From positions 1-64,000 of the forward strand of contig NZ_PEBS01000014.1 in the NCBI RefSeq assembly GCF_002869965.1: 64,000 bases of DNA, given 5' to 3'. The translations under genes were made by a program, and so were the position numbers. Below the pieces are notes generated by a model. That model was not told where the DNA came from. It saw only the letters and a program-made list of their open reading frames with translations, and made no database searches. Shown here one piece after another: positions 41,385-52,863 of the stretch; position 1 is the stretch's first letter; each line of letters opens with the position of its first letter. This DNA comes from Janthinobacterium sp. ROICE36 (GTDB lineage: Bacteria > Pseudomonadota > Gammaproteobacteria > Burkholderiales > Burkholderiaceae_D).

Positions 41385-43970
41385 ATGTTCGAATTTCTTT
41401 TCAAGCTTTCTGCCAGCAAGCCTTCCGCACCAGACCCTGTCGTGGCAGAACAGGCCGCCGCCTCGGCGCAGAGCGCATCGCGCCGCGCCGAACAGGTTGC
41501 GCGCGCCCATGCCGTGGCGGGCGACGAAGCCGCCGCCTTTGAATGCATTGTCTCCAGCGAATTTGCCGATGCCCGTCTGATCGCGGCCGAACACGTCCAT
41601 TCCTTGCCGCTGCTGGAAAAAGTCCACCAGGCCATGCGCAACACGGACCGCCGCGTCGCCAAGCTGATGCAGGGCCGCATCGACCTGATCCGCCACCAGG
41701 CGGCAGAAACCCAGCGCGCCCAGGCCAGCATCGATACGGCCCAACGCCTGCTGAACGATGACAAGCTGAGCCCGAATCAAGTAGCCGAGCTGGACCGCCA
41801 ATGGCAAGTCATCAAGGCCACGCCCGAACTGGCGAGCGCCTTTATCGTTGCGCGTGCCGCGCTGGCCGCCCGCCTGGAAGCGCAAGTGGTGTTACAGCGC
41901 GCCGTGATCGATGCCGTCGCCGCCGCGCGCGCGTCGGTGAGCAATGGCCAGTCCGCAGGCGAACTGGCGCAGACGCTGGCCCGCCTGGATGCGCAACATG
42001 CGCAGCATGCGCAATCGCCCGAGCGCGCTTCGCTGCCGAAACACCTGGAAAGCGATTTCATCCAGGCGCGCGAACAGGCCCAGTCCGCCTTGCAAGCGCT
42101 GCAGCAGCACCAGGCCGTGTTCGACGCGCGTCAGGCCGCGCTGACCGAATGGCAGGCGCAGGACGCCGCCACACTCGACGCTGACACCTTGAAGCGCGCT
42201 TGGCAAGCCCTGCCGCGCCTGCCCGAGTCGCCGCTGTCCGACAGCCTGCAGCAGCAATTTGCGGCCGTGCTGGCCAGCGCCCCGGCGCCCGTGCAGACGA
42301 CGGAAACAGAGGCCACACCGGCGCATGCCGCACCTGTACTTGCGCCGCGCAAGCCGCGCCAGGAGCTCGCTCCCGTGTCGAAAGAAGCGACGCAGCAGTT
42401 GTTCAAGGTGCTCGACGCCATGGAAGCGGCGCTGCAGGATGGCTTATTGCACGTGGCTTCCGAGCATGACAAGACTTTGCGCGACAGCAAACACGGCCGC
42501 CTGACACCTGCGCAAGCGGATCGCCTGGCCCATGTGCGCGGGCAATTCAAACAACTGGCCGACTGGGCGCGCTGGGGCGGCAACGTGTCGCGCGAGGAAC
42601 TGGTCAAGGCGGGCGAGGAATTGCCGGCACAGGAACTGCCAATGGCCGAGCTGGCCAAGAAAGTGGGCAGCTTGCGCGAGCGCTGGAAGTCGCTCGATAC
42701 CTTGTCCGGCCCCGCGCCCAAGTCGTTGTGGGAGCGTTTCGACGCCGCCTGCAGCCTGGCGTACGCGCCAGCGGCCCAGCATTTCAAGCTACTGGCCGAT
42801 GAGCGCCACGGCAACGCGGCCAAGGCCCAGGAATTGATCGCGGAAACGGCGGCCCTGGCGGCCGAAGAGAGTACCGACTGGAAACACGTCGCCTCCGCCT
42901 CGCAGCGTTTGCGCCAGGCCTGGACGCGCCTGGGCACCATCGACCGCAAGGAAAAGAAACGCCTGGATACGGAATTTGGCGCCGCGCTGGATGCCCTGTC
43001 GAAGCCGCTGGACACGCAGCGCCAGATCGAGACGGCGCGGCGCGAACAATTGATCGTCGAAGTGGGCTTGCTCAAGCCGTCCGAGCGCAACACGGTCGAC
43101 ATGCTGAAAGCCTTGCAAGACAAATGGCAGGAACTGGCGAAAGCCTTGCCGCTGGAGCGCCGCGCGGAACAGGCGCTGTGGCAGCGTTTCCGCGCCGCCT
43201 GCGACGACATCTTTGCCCAGCGCAAGGAAACGGCCCATGCGGCTGACCACGAGCGCCGCGAACACCTGCATGCACGCGTAGCCCTGTGCGTCAGCCTGGA
43301 AACGGCCGTCGTGCCCGAGGGTGATGACAAGGCCCGCGCGACCTCCATCCAGCACTTGTTGCGCGACACGCGTGCCGCCTGGAACGCCACCGGCCCCGTG
43401 CCGCGCGCCAACGAAGCGAAGATCGAGCAGCGTTACCAGGAGGCTGTTGCTGGCGTGCAAGCGCAAGCGGATGCCATCGCCGAGCGCGCCGGTGCGGCCC
43501 AGGCCAACGCCCTGCGCGACAAGCTGCGCCTGGTGCAGGCATTGGAAACGGCCTTGCTGGAAGGCGATGCCGGTGCGGATGCGGCCGCTTGGCTTCAGCG
43601 CTGGAGCGCCTTGCCACCGCTCGACACCCAGTATGAACGCAGCTTGCAGCAGCGCTTTGCCGCCGCTCAGGCCGCACTGGGCGAGGGCAACGCCGCTTAC
43701 GTGCAGCAATTGCAGGCCAACCAGCAGCGCTTGCGTGATGAAGTGTTGCGCCTGGAAATCGTCGCCGGCGTCGACAGCGGTGCTGAATTTGCCCGCGATC
43801 GCCTGAAAATGCAAGTGGAAGTGTTGCAGTCGTCGCTGAAGTCGGGCCAGAAGCCGCTCACGCAAGTGTCGCAGCTGATGCAGCTGTGCGCGATTGCCGC
43901 CGCCACCGATGCGCGCACGGCCAGCCGCATCGAAACCTTGCTGCGCCGCATCGGCGGCCACGCCAAATGA
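41385..43970 (+). CDS. DUF349 repeat protein, long coiled coil, 861 aa
   Basis: The protein starts MFEFLFKLSASKPSAPDPVV and is built of Ala/Gln/Arg-rich helices with several DUF349 repeats (SLRERWKSLDTLSGPAPKSL, RLRQAWTRLGTIDRKEKKRL, ALQDKWQELAKALPLERRAE, TRAAWNATGPVPRANEAKIE). DUF349 proteins are of unknown role. A frame open to 41268 was not used because it runs through non-coding-like sequence and the methionine at 41385 opens the helical protein. moaE overlaps its stop. Confidence 0.85.
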   Translation: MFEFLFKLSASKPSAPDPVVAEQAAASAQSASRRAEQVARAHAVAGDEAAAFECIVSSEFADARLIAAEHVHSLPLLEKVHQAMRNTDRRVAKLMQGRIDLIRHQAAETQRAQASIDTAQRLLNDDKLSPNQVAELDRQWQVIKATPELASAFIVARAALAARLEAQVVLQRAVIDAVAAARASVSNGQSAGELAQTLARLDAQHAQHAQSPERASLPKHLESDFIQAREQAQSALQALQQHQAVFDARQAALTEWQAQDAATLDADTLKRAWQALPRLPESPLSDSLQQQFAAVLASAPAPVQTTETEATPAHAAPVLAPRKPRQELAPVSKEATQQLFKVLDAMEAALQDGLLHVASEHDKTLRDSKHGRLTPAQADRLAHVRGQFKQLADWARWGGNVSREELVKAGEELPAQELPMAELAKKVGSLRERWKSLDTLSGPAPKSLWERFDAACSLAYAPAAQHFKLLADERHGNAAKAQELIAETAALAAEESTDWKHVASASQRLRQAWTRLGTIDRKEKKRLDTEFGAALDALSKPLDTQRQIETARREQLIVEVGLLKPSERNTVDMLKALQDKWQELAKALPLERRAEQALWQRFRAACDDIFAQRKETAHAADHERREHLHARVALCVSLETAVVPEGDDKARATSIQHLLRDTRAAWNATGPVPRANEAKIEQRYQEAVAGVQAQADAIAERAGAAQANALRDKLRLVQALETALLEGDAGADAAAWLQRWSALPPLDTQYERSLQQRFAAAQAALGEGNAAYVQQLQANQQRLRDEVLRLEIVAGVDSGAEFARDRLKMQVEVLQSSLKSGQKPLTQVSQLMQLCAIAAATDARTASRIETLLRRIGGHAK

Positions 43971-44434
43971 GCACTTCCGTTCGCGTCCAGCACGCTGATT
44001 TTGACCTCAGTCAAGAAATTGCACAATTGCGTGCAGGCAACCCCAAGGTAGGCGCCGTCGTTGGCTTTGTCGGCACGGTGCGCGACATGAACGAAGGGCA
44101 GGACGTGGCCGCCATGGAACTCGAGCACTATCCGGGCATGACGGAAAAGTCCATCGAGGCCATCGTCGAGCAGGCGCGGGGTCGCTGGCCCTTGTCCGGC
44201 GCGTTGGTGATTCATCGTGTAGGGCCCCTGCTGCCGCAGGAACAGATCGTACTGGTGGCCGTCTCGTCCGCCCACCGGGGCGAGGCCTTCGCCGCTTGCG
44301 AGTTCATCATCGATTACCTGAAGACGGAAGCGCCGTTCTGGAAGAAGGAAGACACGCCGGAAGGCGCGCGCTGGGTCGATGCGCGCGACAGCGACGAGAC
44401 GGCGCTGGACAAATGGACGGCACGCCCCAAGTGA
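43967..44434 (+). CDS. moaE: Molybdopterin synthase catalytic subunit MoaE
   Basis: MoaE, with MoaD, converts cPMP to molybdopterin. The 155-residue protein has GAVVGFVGTVRDMNEGQDVA, LEHYPGMTEKSIEAIVEQAR, SSAHRGEAFAACEFIIDYLK and TEAPFWKKEDTPEGARWVDA, which include the active-site Lys residues and the Arg-rich substrate side. The ATG overlaps the DUF349 stop (ATGA). No moaD, moeA or moaC is in the window; moaE is normally near them. Confidence 0.96.
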   Translation: MSTSVRVQHADFDLSQEIAQLRAGNPKVGAVVGFVGTVRDMNEGQDVAAMELEHYPGMTEKSIEAIVEQARGRWPLSGALVIHRVGPLLPQEQIVLVAVSSAHRGEAFAACEFIIDYLKTEAPFWKKEDTPEGARWVDARDSDETALDKWTARPK

Positions 44435-44495
44435 GGCGGCTGCGCCGCACACGTTAGCATTAGCCTGAATGCGGCGGTTTTCTGCTTTGTGTATG

Positions 44496-44523
44496 CTTGA
44501 AAAGTACTGCCTCACCCCAATTT
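44496..44523 (+). promoter_or_regulatory. Sigma-32 (RpoH) type promoter of clpB
   Basis: CTTGAAA at 44496-44502, 12 bases, then CCCCAATTT at 44515-44523. This agrees with the heat-shock consensus CTTGAAA-N11-16-CCCCATNT, 33 bases before the clpB start. Confidence 0.85.
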
Positions 44524-44555
44524 GGTTAACAACTAATTAACCGGGAGCGCTTTTC

Positions 44556-47162
<2,607 letters not shown>

Positions 47163-47193
47163 GCTGCCGCGCTCATAGTGCGCGATAGGCAAG

Positions 47194-47229
47194 GGCGCGA
47201 TCAGAGTAGACCTGATCGCGCCCTTCTTG
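47194..47229 (+). terminator. Terminator of clpB
   Basis: GGGCGCGATCAG and CTGATCGCGCCC form a 12-pair stem with loop AGTAGAC, followed by TTCTT. Confidence 0.88.
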
Positions 47230-47271
47230 CTATGATCGTCACTATTTTCTGATTCTTCTGGAGGCGGTACG

Positions 47272-48387
47272 ATGGCAAACACATGGCAAGCAGGGCGGCG
47301 CATTGGAGTGGGATTGACCTTGGCGGCGGCCGTGCTGGCCTTGCCTGCCCAGGCCCAGGAAGAAAAAATACTGAACATCTATAACTGGTCGGACTATATC
47401 GGCGACGATACGATCAAGAATTTTGAGAAGGAAACGGGCATCAAGGTACGTTACGACGTTTTCGACAATAACGAAATCCTCAATGCGAAACTGGTGGCGG
47501 GCAAGTCCGGCTACGATATCGTCGTGCCGACGGCCCAGTGGGCGCGCCTGCAGATCGACGCGGGCCTGCTGCGCAAACTCGACAAGAGCAAGCTGACGAA
47601 TCTGGGCAACCTGGACCAGAACCTGCAGGCCAAGCTGTCGAAGATCGACCCGAACAACGATTACCTGGTCGACTGGCTGTGGGGTTACACGACGGTGGGC
47701 ATCAACGTCAACAAGGTCAAGGCCGCGCTGGGCGGCATGCCCATGCCTGACAACGCCTGGGACCTGATCTTCGACCCGAAATACGCGGCCAAGCTGAAAT
47801 CGTGCGGCGTGTCCTTCCTCGACTCGCCGTCCGAAGTGCTGCCGGCCGCCCTGCAATACCTGGGCAAGCCCGCGTACTCGAAAACGGCTGGCGACTATCA
47901 GGAAGCGGGCAAGGTACTGCAAGCGATCCGCCCCTACGTAACCCTGTTCAGCTCGTCAGGCTACATCAACGACATGGCCAACGGCTCCGTTTGCGTCGCG
48001 CTGGGCTGGTCGGGCGACATCAATATCGCGCGCCAGCGCGCCATCGATGCGAAAAACGGCAATGTGATCCAGGTGCTGGTGCCGAAGACGGCCGCGCTGA
48101 TGTTCGATACCATGGCCATCCCCGCCGACGCGCCGCACCCGAACAATGCGCACCTGTTCATCAACTACATTTTGCGTCCGCAAGTGCATGCCAGCCTGAG
48201 CAACAAGGTGTTTTACGCGAATCCGAATCCGGCCAGCATCAAGTATGTACGCAAGGATATCGGCGAGAACAAGGCCATCTTCCTGTCGGACGCCGACAAG
48301 CAGCGCATGGCGGCGCCAGAAGCGACCACGGCCGATATCCGCCGCTTGATGACGCGCATCTATACGAAGTTCAAGACGGGAGTTTGA
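47272..48387 (+). CDS. potF: Spermidine/putrescine ABC transporter substrate-binding protein (PotF/PotD type)
   Basis: A 371-residue periplasmic protein: signal peptide ending near PAQAQE, then ILNIYNWSDYIGDDTIKNFE, the typical PotF/PotD opening, and later YLVDWLWGYTTVGINVNKVK, SYINDM-like GYINDMANGSVCVALGWSGD, and PADAPHPNNAHLFINYILRP. PotF-type proteins bind putrescine or spermidine. No potGHI partners are in the window, so it is either an orphan binding protein or works with a distant transporter. Confidence 0.93.
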   Translation: MANTWQAGRRIGVGLTLAAAVLALPAQAQEEKILNIYNWSDYIGDDTIKNFEKETGIKVRYDVFDNNEILNAKLVAGKSGYDIVVPTAQWARLQIDAGLLRKLDKSKLTNLGNLDQNLQAKLSKIDPNNDYLVDWLWGYTTVGINVNKVKAALGGMPMPDNAWDLIFDPKYAAKLKSCGVSFLDSPSEVLPAALQYLGKPAYSKTAGDYQEAGKVLQAIRPYVTLFSSSGYINDMANGSVCVALGWSGDINIARQRAIDAKNGNVIQVLVPKTAALMFDTMAIPADAPHPNNAHLFINYILRPQVHASLSNKVFYANPNPASIKYVRKDIGENKAIFLSDADKQRMAAPEATTADIRRLMTRIYTKFKTGV

Positions 48388-48478
48388 GGTAATAGCTCCC
48401 GTAGGGAGATACAAGGATGGCGCGAGGGACGGGCCGGTAGGCCGTCACTGGCGCCATGCGATATTGCCGAGGTGAACA

Positions 48479-48604
48479 CTACTCGTGGTAGCGGTCCATC
48501 AGCTTGTGGTGGCTGCCGCGCATTTCTTCGATCAGTTCAAAGGCGACGAAGCCGATGATGGCGGCGAAGATGGCGATAAAGAGAAAAACGAGGAAGGTTA
48601 ACAT
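48479..48604 (-). CDS. Tiny single-pass membrane protein, 41 aa
   Basis: The minus strand reads MLTFLVFLFIAIFAAIIGFV followed by AFELIEEMRGSHHKLMDRYH and E. It is one strong membrane helix with a short charged tail rich in Glu, Arg and His. It is too short for standard gene callers. A weak GAAAG precedes the ATG. It lies between potF and sixA, convergent with potF. Function unknown; small membrane proteins often act as regulators of larger complexes (inference). Confidence 0.6.
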   Translation of the reverse strand: MLTFLVFLFIAIFAAIIGFVAFELIEEMRGSHHKLMDRYHE

Positions 48605-48772
48605 GGTCTTTCAGCCGCCGTTGGACGGCTGTCCGCTGGGTTGCTCAAGGTGCCAGAGCAGCGCTCCAACACGTAGTTGATGCCATTAAACTCTAGCAGA
48701 TCGGCAGCGCTTTGCAAGGCTGCTGAGTTGTAATTCCTGCCAGTATTTGTCCCAGCGCACTTTTTGCGCATT

Positions 48773-48814
48773 ACCCTTATTTCACCACCCTTATTTCACC
48801 ACCCTTATTTCACC
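48773..48814. repeat. Three tandem 14-bp repeats at the end of sixA
   Basis: ACCCTTATTTCACC occurs three times in direct succession (48773-48786, 48787-48800, 48801-48814). The last copy includes the sixA stop codon and its final codons; the first two follow the gene. The 14-base period is not a multiple of three. Confidence 0.9.
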
Positions 48815-49263
48815 ACCAGATCATGCGCCATCACGGCTTTCAAATAGACGCTGATCGGGTCGCCCGGTTCGCGCTGCGAAAACCACCAGGCGCTGGCCTT
48901 GCGCATTTCCCATTCCTGCTCCTCGCCCGTCAGCAGCAGGGCCGCCGCCTGGCCCAGCGTTGGCTGGTGGCCGACGATGAGCACGGTTTCCTTGCCGGCT
49001 GGCCAGTTGGCCGCCTTGAGGATGTCTTCCGCCTCGGCGCCGGGCGCCAGTTCCGGCATCAGCTTGAACTTGCGTCCCAGCGCTTCCGCCGTTTGCAAGG
49101 TGCGCAGGGCGGGGCTGACGAGGATGCGGCAATTTTCCGGTAGTTGCGAAGCCAGCCATTCGCCCATGCGTCGCGCCTGTTTCTGGCCTTTGACGGTCAG
49201 GGCGCGTTCGAGGTCGGGCAGGCCCGGCTCGGCTTCTGCGTGTCGCCACAAGATGATATCCAT
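48805..49263 (-). CDS. sixA: Phosphohistidine phosphatase SixA
   Basis: SixA removes phosphate from histidine phosphotransfer proteins, such as those of the ArcB and PTS systems. The 152-residue protein is of the histidine phosphatase family, with the N-terminal RHA motif MDIILWRHAEAEPGL and second catalytic His in LIVGHQPTLGQA. It starts 25 bases after the end of ppk on the same strand, so the pair are probably cotranscribed. Confidence 0.93.
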   Translation of the reverse strand: MDIILWRHAEAEPGLPDLERALTVKGQKQARRMGEWLASQLPENCRILVSPALRTLQTAEALGRKFKLMPELAPGAEAEDILKAANWPAGKETVLIVGHQPTLGQAAALLLTGEEQEWEMRKASAWWFSQREPGDPISVYLKAVMAHDLVVK

Positions 49264-49288
49264 GCTGTGCTCCTGTGTGTAAAATTGC

Positions 49289-51382
49289 CTATTCGCCGAC
49301 CTCCGCGCCCGGCGTGCCCAAGGTGTGCATCAAATACTGCTGGGCGCTGAACGGCGTTTGCTTGCCGCGCGGCTTGCGGCGCGCGTAGTGGCCTGTCGGC
49401 TCCAGTTCCCATGCATTCGTATTATCCTTCAAATACGGATTCAGGCCCTCGGCGATCACGCGCCGCTTCAGCGCCCGGTCCAGCACGGGGAAGGCCACTT
49501 CCACGCGGCGGAACAGGTTGCGGCTCATCCAGTCGGCGCTGGCCAGGTAGACATCGTGCGCCAGGTCGTTGCGGAAGTAATAAATGCGACTGTGCTCAAG
49601 GAAACGGCCGATCACGGAGCGCACCTTGATGTTTTCCGACAAGCCCGGCACGCCCGGCTTCAGGGTGCAGGCGCCGCGCACGATCAGGTCGATCTTCACG
49701 CCATCGGTCGAGGCCGCATACAGGGCGCGGATCACGGATTCATCGACGAGCGCGTTGACTTTCACGATGATGCGTCCGCGCCGGCCGGAGCGGGCGATCT
49801 TCGCCTCGTTGCGGATGGCCTTGATGATTTCGCTTTGCAGGCCGAACGGCGCCAGCCACAGGTGGTTCAGGTTGTGCGGCTTGGTCAGGCTGGTCAGGTG
49901 GATGAAGACTTCGTTCACTTCCACGGCCAGGTCCTGGTTGGCCGTCAGCAAGCCGAAGTCCGTGTACAGTTTGGTGGTGGTGGGGTGGTAGTTGCCGGTA
50001 CCCAAGTGGGCATAGAAGCGCAGCGCGCCTTCTTCGCGGCGGATGACGAGCGCCACCTTGGCATGGGTTTTCAAGCCCACCACGCCGTACACGACTTGCG
50101 CGCCCGCTTGCTCCAGCTTGTCGGCCCAGTTGATATTGGCTTCCTCGTCGAAGCGCGCCATCAATTCCACGATGACCGTCACTTCCTTGCCCATTTTCGC
50201 CGCCGTGATCAGTGACTCCATCAGGTCCGAATTCATGCCTGTGCGGTAGATCGTTTGCTTGATGGCGACGACGGATGGGTCGTAAGCGGCGCTGCGCACG
50301 AAATCGATCACCGTCTGGAACGACTGGTAGGGGTGGTGCAGCAGGATGTCGTGCTTGTTCAGCGCGGCAAAGATGTCGTTGCCGATGGCTTTATGCGCCA
50401 GACCGGGGAAGAAGGGCGGGAAGCGCAATTCCGGCAGCTTGACGTGGTCGATCATTTCCGACAGGCGCACCAGGTTGACGGGGCCGTTGACGCGGTACAG
50501 CCGGCTTTGATCCAGGCTGAACTGGTCGAGCAGGAACTGTGACAGTTCTGGCGGGCAATTGCGCGCCACTTCCAGGCGCACGGAGGTGCCGAACTGGCGC
50601 CCCACCAGTTCGCCCTTCAAGGCCTGGCGCAGGTTCTTGACTTCGTCTTCGTCCACCCACAGGTCGCTGTCGCGCGTGACGCGAAATTGCGAATAGGCAA
50701 TCACTTCGCGCCCGGCGAACAGATCCGAGATGTGGGCGTGGATGACGGAGGACAATAAACAGAAGGACACGCCATCGCCGGATATCTCGTCCGGCAACTT
50801 GATGACACGCGGCAAGACACGGGGCGCCTTGACGATGGCGATCGCCGTGCCGCGCCCGAAGGCATCCTTGCCGCTCAGCGAAACGATGAAATTGAGGCTT
50901 TTATTGATTACTTGCGGGAATGGGTGAGCCGGGTCGAGGCCGATGGGCGTGAGCAGGGGGCGCACTTCGCGGTCGAAATACTTCTTGACCCAGGCGCGCT
51001 GCGCCTCGTTGCGGTCGCTGTCACGCAGCAAATGCACGCCCGCTTCGCGCAAGGCCGGCAGGACTTCGCTATTTAATATCTCGTACTGGCGTTCCACCAG
51101 CGCATGGCATTCCTTGCCGATGCGTTCCAGGTTGGCCGCCAGGGCAGGGTGGCCGGCCAGCGAACCGCCGATGCTGCCGGCCGCCAGCAGGCTGGCCACG
51201 CGCACCTCGAAGAACTCATCCATATTGCTGCTGACGATGCACAGGTAGCGCAGGCGCTCGAGCAGCGGAATGTTCGGGTCTTCCGCCTGGGCCATCACGC
51301 GCCGGTTGAAAGTCAGTTGCGACAGTTCGCGGTCAAGCAGGATGCCCGATTTGGTCACTTCCGTGTGCAGTTCAGGTTTCAT
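49289..51382 (-). CDS. ppk1: Polyphosphate kinase 1
   Basis: PPK1 makes polyphosphate from ATP at the inner membrane. The 697-residue protein has the N-terminal domain (LLDRELSQLTFNRRVMAQAE), the head domain and two phospholipase-D-like C-terminal domains. The autophosphorylated His is in LKTHAKVALVIRREEGALRF; a second conserved block is RNLFRRVEVAFPVLDRALKR. It is divergent from pstS, with Pho boxes on both sides of the interval. Confidence 0.97.
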   Translation of the reverse strand: MKPELHTEVTKSGILLDRELSQLTFNRRVMAQAEDPNIPLLERLRYLCIVSSNMDEFFEVRVASLLAAGSIGGSLAGHPALAANLERIGKECHALVERQYEILNSEVLPALREAGVHLLRDSDRNEAQRAWVKKYFDREVRPLLTPIGLDPAHPFPQVINKSLNFIVSLSGKDAFGRGTAIAIVKAPRVLPRVIKLPDEISGDGVSFCLLSSVIHAHISDLFAGREVIAYSQFRVTRDSDLWVDEDEVKNLRQALKGELVGRQFGTSVRLEVARNCPPELSQFLLDQFSLDQSRLYRVNGPVNLVRLSEMIDHVKLPELRFPPFFPGLAHKAIGNDIFAALNKHDILLHHPYQSFQTVIDFVRSAAYDPSVVAIKQTIYRTGMNSDLMESLITAAKMGKEVTVIVELMARFDEEANINWADKLEQAGAQVVYGVVGLKTHAKVALVIRREEGALRFYAHLGTGNYHPTTTKLYTDFGLLTANQDLAVEVNEVFIHLTSLTKPHNLNHLWLAPFGLQSEIIKAIRNEAKIARSGRRGRIIVKVNALVDESVIRALYAASTDGVKIDLIVRGACTLKPGVPGLSENIKVRSVIGRFLEHSRIYYFRNDLAHDVYLASADWMSRNLFRRVEVAFPVLDRALKRRVIAEGLNPYLKDNTNAWELEPTGHYARRKPRGKQTPFSAQQYLMHTLGTPGAEVGE

Positions 51383-51459
51383 ATTCTTTTGTCTTTGCAG
51401 ATAGTTAATTCTAGCCGTATTTCATCATGTATGACGCGTTGTGAGTGTAATCATGAAAT

Positions 51460-51477
51460 ATGACGTAAGCGTGACAT
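51460..51477 (-). promoter_or_regulatory. Pho box of ppk
   Basis: On the minus strand ATGTCAC-GCTT-ACGTCAT shows two 7-base half-sites with an 11-base period. A -10-like TACACT follows after 10 bases (51444-51449), 62 bases before the ppk start. Confidence 0.75.
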
Positions 51478-51569
51478 AAGCGGTCATAAAGCGTCGTCCA
51501 TTCTGTCATTTTTCGCGCCGGAAATGACGCTTCCCCGGGCGTAGGCAAATATTTCATGAAATTTTGCGC

Positions 51570-51587
51570 ATGTCATAAAGCTGTCAT
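51570..51587 (+). promoter_or_regulatory. Pho box of pstS
   Basis: ATGTCAT-AAAG-CTGTCAT matches the PhoB consensus almost exactly, with an 11-base period. A -10-like TAGACT lies 10 bases downstream at 51598-51603, the same spacing as at ppk. Confidence 0.92.
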
Positions 51588-51653
51588 ATTCGCTTGCTAG
51601 ACTGCGCAGCATTCAACCGGGACTTTGTGTCCTAACAACCCTGAGGACTTGAT

Positions 51654-52703
51654 ATGCAAATGAAGCAAATGTTCAAATTTATCGTCGTGGGTGCTTCGGC
51701 AGCGATGGCATTTTCTTCCGCTTCCGTCATGGCGGCAGATATGACAGGTGCTGGTGCGACCTTCCCGTACCCGATCTACGCCAAATGGGCTGAAACTTAC
51801 AAAGCCAATACGGGCAACGGCCTGAACTACCAGTCCGTCGGCTCCGGCGCCGGCATCAAGCAAATCAAGGCCAAGACTGTTGAATTCGGTGCCTCGGACA
51901 TGCCGTTGAAGGCAGAAGAGCTGGAAGAAGCAGGCCTGATGCAGTTCCCTGCCATCATGGGCGGCGTGGTCACCATCGTCAACCTCGACGGCGTGAAACC
52001 TGGCCAGCTGAAGATGACTGGCAAGGTCGTTGCCGACATCTACCTGGGCAAGATCACCAAATGGAGCGCTCCTGAGATCGCTGCTTTGAACAGCGGCGTC
52101 AAGCTGCCGGACACGGAAATCACCGTGGTGCACCGCGCCGACGGTTCGGGTACGTCTTTCCTGTTCACCGACTTCCTGTCGAAAACCAACCCGGAATTCA
52201 AATCGAAAATCGGTGCTGGCTCGGCTGTGAAATGGGCAGTGGGCGTGGGCGGCAAGGGTAACGAAGGCGTCGCCGCCAACGTACAGCGTATCAAGGGTTC
52301 GATCGGCTACGTCGAGTGGGCTTACGCCAAGAAAAACCATATGTCGCACACCCAGCTGCAAAACAAGGACGGCAACTACCTGCAGCCTGATGACGAAAAC
52401 TTCAAGGCAGCAGCCGCTTCGGCACCATGGACGCAAACCCCAGGCTTCGGCGTGGTCCTGACCGACCAGGCTGGCAAGAACAGCTGGCCTATCACCGGCG
52501 TGTCGTTCATCCTGATGCACAAAGTCCAGCCTGACGCAGCCAAGGCAAAAGAAGTCCTGAAATTCTTCGACTGGGCCTACAAGAACGGCGGCGCCGCTGC
52601 TGTTGAACTGGACTACGTGCCGATGCCGGCATCGGTCGTGAAACTGGTGCAGGAATCGTGGAAAGCCAACCTGAAAGATGCTTCGGGCAAAGCCATCTAT
52701 TAA
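51654..52703 (+). CDS. pstS: Phosphate ABC transporter binding protein PstS
   Basis: PstS captures inorganic phosphate in the periplasm. The 349-residue protein has a signal peptide ending SVMAADM and phosphate-site segments GAGATFPYPIYAKWAE, GSGAGIKQIKAKTVEFGASD, and HRADGSGTSFLFTDFL. It is the first gene of the pst operon, behind a strong Pho box. A stem-loop follows it and may raise its relative level. Confidence 0.98.
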   Translation: MQMKQMFKFIVVGASAAMAFSSASVMAADMTGAGATFPYPIYAKWAETYKANTGNGLNYQSVGSGAGIKQIKAKTVEFGASDMPLKAEELEEAGLMQFPAIMGGVVTIVNLDGVKPGQLKMTGKVVADIYLGKITKWSAPEIAALNSGVKLPDTEITVVHRADGSGTSFLFTDFLSKTNPEFKSKIGAGSAVKWAVGVGGKGNEGVAANVQRIKGSIGYVEWAYAKKNHMSHTQLQNKDGNYLQPDDENFKAAAASAPWTQTPGFGVVLTDQAGKNSWPITGVSFILMHKVQPDAAKAKEVLKFFDWAYKNGGAAAVELDYVPMPASVVKLVQESWKANLKDASGKAIY

Positions 52704-52769
52704 TTCGATAGCTTGACCACAGCAGTACCATCCTTGCCCCTCCGCCAGCAACACGGCGGGGCAGGGAGT

Positions 52770-52811
52770 TAGCCAGGACCGCCCGCAAGCCCTTGCAGGC
52801 GGTCCTGGCTA
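52770..52811 (+). promoter_or_regulatory. Intercistronic stem-loop between pstS and pstC
   Basis: TAGCCAGGACCGCC and GGCGGTCCTGGCTA form a 14-pair stem. There is no U-run after it on the plus strand, so it is more likely an mRNA-stabilising structure that lets pstS exceed the downstream genes than a full terminator (inference). Confidence 0.65.
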
Positions 52812-52863
52812 AAAGAGCAAGATAAAAATAGCAATACCTGCAGTACCACCCACATGGCACATT

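Larger units (their letters stand above)
51383..51653. promoter_or_regulatory. Divergent ppk-pstS control region
   Basis: A 271-base AT-richer interval holding two well-formed Pho boxes of opposite orientation (below), an imperfect half at 51481-51497 (CGGTCAT-AAAG-CGTCGTC), and one CTGTCAT-like element near 51503. It contains no frame of its own. PhoB control of both genes is inferred from these. Confidence 0.8.
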
